8,074 nt of DNA from Chitinophagaceae bacterium. Lineage in GTDB: Bacteria; Bacteroidota; Bacteroidia; Chitinophagales; Chitinophagaceae. A model generated the notes under the pieces. The model had not been told where the DNA came from. It made no database searches and worked only from the letters and a program-made list of their open reading frames with translations. A program made the translations under genes and the position numbers. The stretch is taken from contig VIKJ01000141.1 of assembly GCA_008080615.1 (NCBI GenBank), positions 1 to 8,074 of the forward strand. Direction: 5' to 3'. Within the stretch, counting starts at the first letter, position 1, and each line of letters starts with the position of its first letter. Of the stretch, positions 6,636 to 8,074 are shown one piece after another.

Positions 6636-7562
6636 ATGCCAAAACCTATTATTTGTATTGGTGCTATACTAGTAGATGAACTATTCCATGGCAGCAATTC
6701 TATTTTACTTGCTACTACCAATGATGCAGTGATTACTAAAACAGCCGGGGGTGTAGCCCATAATATTGCACATCAATTGGCTTTATTAGATGTGCCCGTT
6801 CAACTGATTAGCGTTTTTGGAAATGACAGTGATGGGGATTGGTTAAAAAGTATTTGTGTAAAAGCTGGCGTAAAATTAAATGGGTCAATTACGCGCCAAG
6901 GCCTATCTGGAAAATATACAGGTATATTAGATGCAGACGGATCCTTGTACACAGCCTTTCTTACCAATGCAGCATTTAATTTAATTACTCCGGAACATTT
7001 AGAAAGCCAGGAAGAACTACTAAAAACAGCTAGCTATTTACTGGCAGATGCCAATACCAGTTTAGAAAGTATTGATTGGTTATTACAATTTAGTAAAAGA
7101 ACAGGTATTCCATTTATTATAGAACCAGTTTCTGTTCCACCAGCAATGAAATTGAAGGATGCCAATTTAAATGGATTGTTTTTAATCACGCCCAATGAAG
7201 ATGAGTTGCCCGTGCTCTGTTCGGAAAAAGCATTCCTTACACAGTTACAGGTAGAAGAGCTATTACAAAAAGGCATAGAATATATTTGGTTACACAACGG
7301 AAAACATGGATCGGCTTTGTATAGCAAGGATAAGGCCATTACATTACACGCCCCTGATATTGAAGTAGTAGATTGCACAGGTGCAGGAGATGGATCATTA
7401 TCTGGATTTTTGTTGGGCAAATCCTTGGGTAAATCGAACGAAGCTTGTATAAAACTAGCGCATACCCTATCTGCAGAAATTTTGCAAGTAAATGGTGCCA
7501 TAGTATCCCATATTAGCCAGGCCCAGTTATTAGAACGTATAAGTAAATACTATCCCAATTAA
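6636..7562 (+). CDS. psuK: PfkB-family carbohydrate kinase, probable pseudouridine kinase
   Basis: The protein has 308 residues from the ATG at 6636. The frame stays open up to an ATG at 6552, but that would run antisense through the antitoxin start and add 28 residues before the first strand (PIICIGAILVDE), so it is rejected. PfkB features in order are GGVAHNIAHQLALL (38-51), VFGNDSDGDWL (60-70), EPVSVPPAMKL (163-173), TPNEDEL (185-191) and the ATP/catalytic motif DCTGAGDGSLSG (246-257) with catalytic base D252. DC replaces the usual D(T/S) of signature 2, a mild deviation. The family phosphorylates sugars or nucleosides with ATP. Pseudouridine is assigned because the next gene is a pseudouridine-5'-phosphate glycosidase overlapping it by TAATG, and because the EPVSVPPA and VNGAIVSHIS segments resemble PsuK. 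From its own sequence alone, only PfkB kinase is certain. Confidence 0.88.
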   Translation: MPKPIICIGAILVDELFHGSNSILLATTNDAVITKTAGGVAHNIAHQLALLDVPVQLISVFGNDSDGDWLKSICVKAGVKLNGSITRQGLSGKYTGILDADGSLYTAFLTNAAFNLITPEHLESQEELLKTASYLLADANTSLESIDWLLQFSKRTGIPFIIEPVSVPPAMKLKDANLNGLFLITPNEDELPVLCSEKAFLTQLQVEELLQKGIEYIWLHNGKHGSALYSKDKAITLHAPDIEVVDCTGAGDGSLSGFLLGKSLGKSNEACIKLAHTLSAEILQVNGAIVSHISQAQLLERISKYYPN

Positions 7563-8074
7563 TGAATGCATTTTTAGCAATCAATCCAGAAGTTCAAGCA
7601 GCTTTAAATGAACAAAGGCCGGTGGTAGCTTTAGAGTCTACCATTATATCGCATGGAATGCCCTACCCTCAAAATGTAGCAACAGCAAGGGCTGTAGAAG
7701 ATATCATCCGATCAAATGGAGCCGTTCCAGCAACTATTGCCATCCTCAATGGTAAATGCCATGTAGGATTAAGCGAAGAGCAACTGGAGTATTTTGGCAA
7801 AGCCACCAATGTGTGGAAAGTGAGCCTGCGCGATATGCCCTATGTAATCAGCCAACAATTATTTGGAGCTACAACAGTTGCTGCAACCATGCGCATAGCA
7901 TCAATGGCAGGCATTTCGGTTTTTGTAACGGGAGGTATTGGTGGTGTACATAGAGGAGCAGCTGAAAGCATGGACATAAGTGCCGATCTTACTGAAATGG
8001 CCAACACATCAGTTGCCGTTGTATCAGCAGGGGTTAAATCTATTTTAGATATTGGCCTCACTTTAGAATATTTA
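7562..8074 (+). CDS. psuG: Pseudouridine-5'-phosphate glycosidase (3' end outside window)
   Basis: There are 171 codons to the window edge, roughly the first half of a protein usually a little over 300 residues long. The ATG at 7562 shares a base with the TAA of the kinase gene (TAATG), so the two are translationally coupled. Sequence hallmarks are VALESTIISHGMPYP (22-36), VWKVSLRDMP (84-93), FVTGGIGGVHRGA (121-133), SMDISADL (136-143) and AGVKSILDIGLTLEYL (156-171). E25, K86, D142 and K159 align, from memory of the E. coli enzyme, with E31, K93, D149 and K166, the last being the Lys that forms the covalent ribose adduct. The enzyme breaks the C-C glycosidic bond of pseudouridine 5'-phosphate, giving uracil and ribose 5-phosphate in the cytoplasm. 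All four key residues are present in the visible part. Confidence 0.94.
   Translation, partial: MNAFLAINPEVQAALNEQRPVVALESTIISHGMPYPQNVATARAVEDIIRSNGAVPATIAILNGKCHVGLSEEQLEYFGKATNVWKVSLRDMPYVISQQLFGATTVAATMRIASMAGISVFVTGGIGGVHRGAAESMDISADLTEMANTSVAVVSAGVKSILDIGLTLEYL

Noticed and set aside
7034..7501. 155-codon open frame on the minus strand inside the kinase gene
   Set aside because: It lies wholly antisense to a well-supported PfkB kinase, has no recognisable domain and no promoter-like box; a composition effect.

Overview
The window looks like chromosomal DNA from a member of the Bacteroidota, probably near Chitinophagaceae. It is AT-rich. Gene starts lack purine-rich Shine-Dalgarno sequences, exported proteins have signal peptides ending in 'NAQ' or 'HAQ', and the promoter-like sequences resemble the Bacteroidota TTG / TAnnTTTG type rather than the E. 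coli type. The taxonomic call rests on style and on remembered protein families, not on a search. No rRNA, tRNA, insertion sequence, CRISPR array or convincing intrinsic terminator is visible.

Layout: (1) Positions 1-2526, plus strand: the end of an M20 metallopeptidase (glutamate-carboxypeptidase type) followed by an exported M24 Xaa-Pro aminopeptidase-type enzyme; together these suggest peptide scavenging. (2) Positions 2523-5512, minus strand: a tightly packed three-gene unit, transcribed in the order DUF1080 (3-keto-disaccharide hydrolase-type) exported protein, exported MORN-repeat protein, polytopic membrane 4Fe-4S protein. The spacing says operon, but I cannot derive a common function. 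(3) Positions 5513-5707: a divergent intergenic region with one promoter candidate on each strand. (4) 5708-5989: a 93-residue protein of unknown function. (5) 5992-6587, minus strand: a Phd/YefM-type antitoxin overlapping by ATGA a VapC-like PIN-domain toxin. The toxin lacks the Glu of its 'WE' motif and seems to be missing the segment that follows. (6) 6636-8074, plus strand: a PfkB-family kinase overlapping by TAATG the start of pseudouridine-5'-phosphate glycosidase. Together they form a pseudouridine salvage pair (pseudouridine to pseudouridine 5'-phosphate to uracil plus ribose 5-phosphate).

The two most interesting observations are the apparently crippled toxin beside an intact antitoxin, and a TAnnTTGTA box exactly 17 bases before the ATG of three of the genes that have their own upstream region. 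I do not see a clearly new multi-gene system. The least explained parts are the C-terminal half of the MORN protein, the membrane iron-sulphur protein, and the 93-residue protein.
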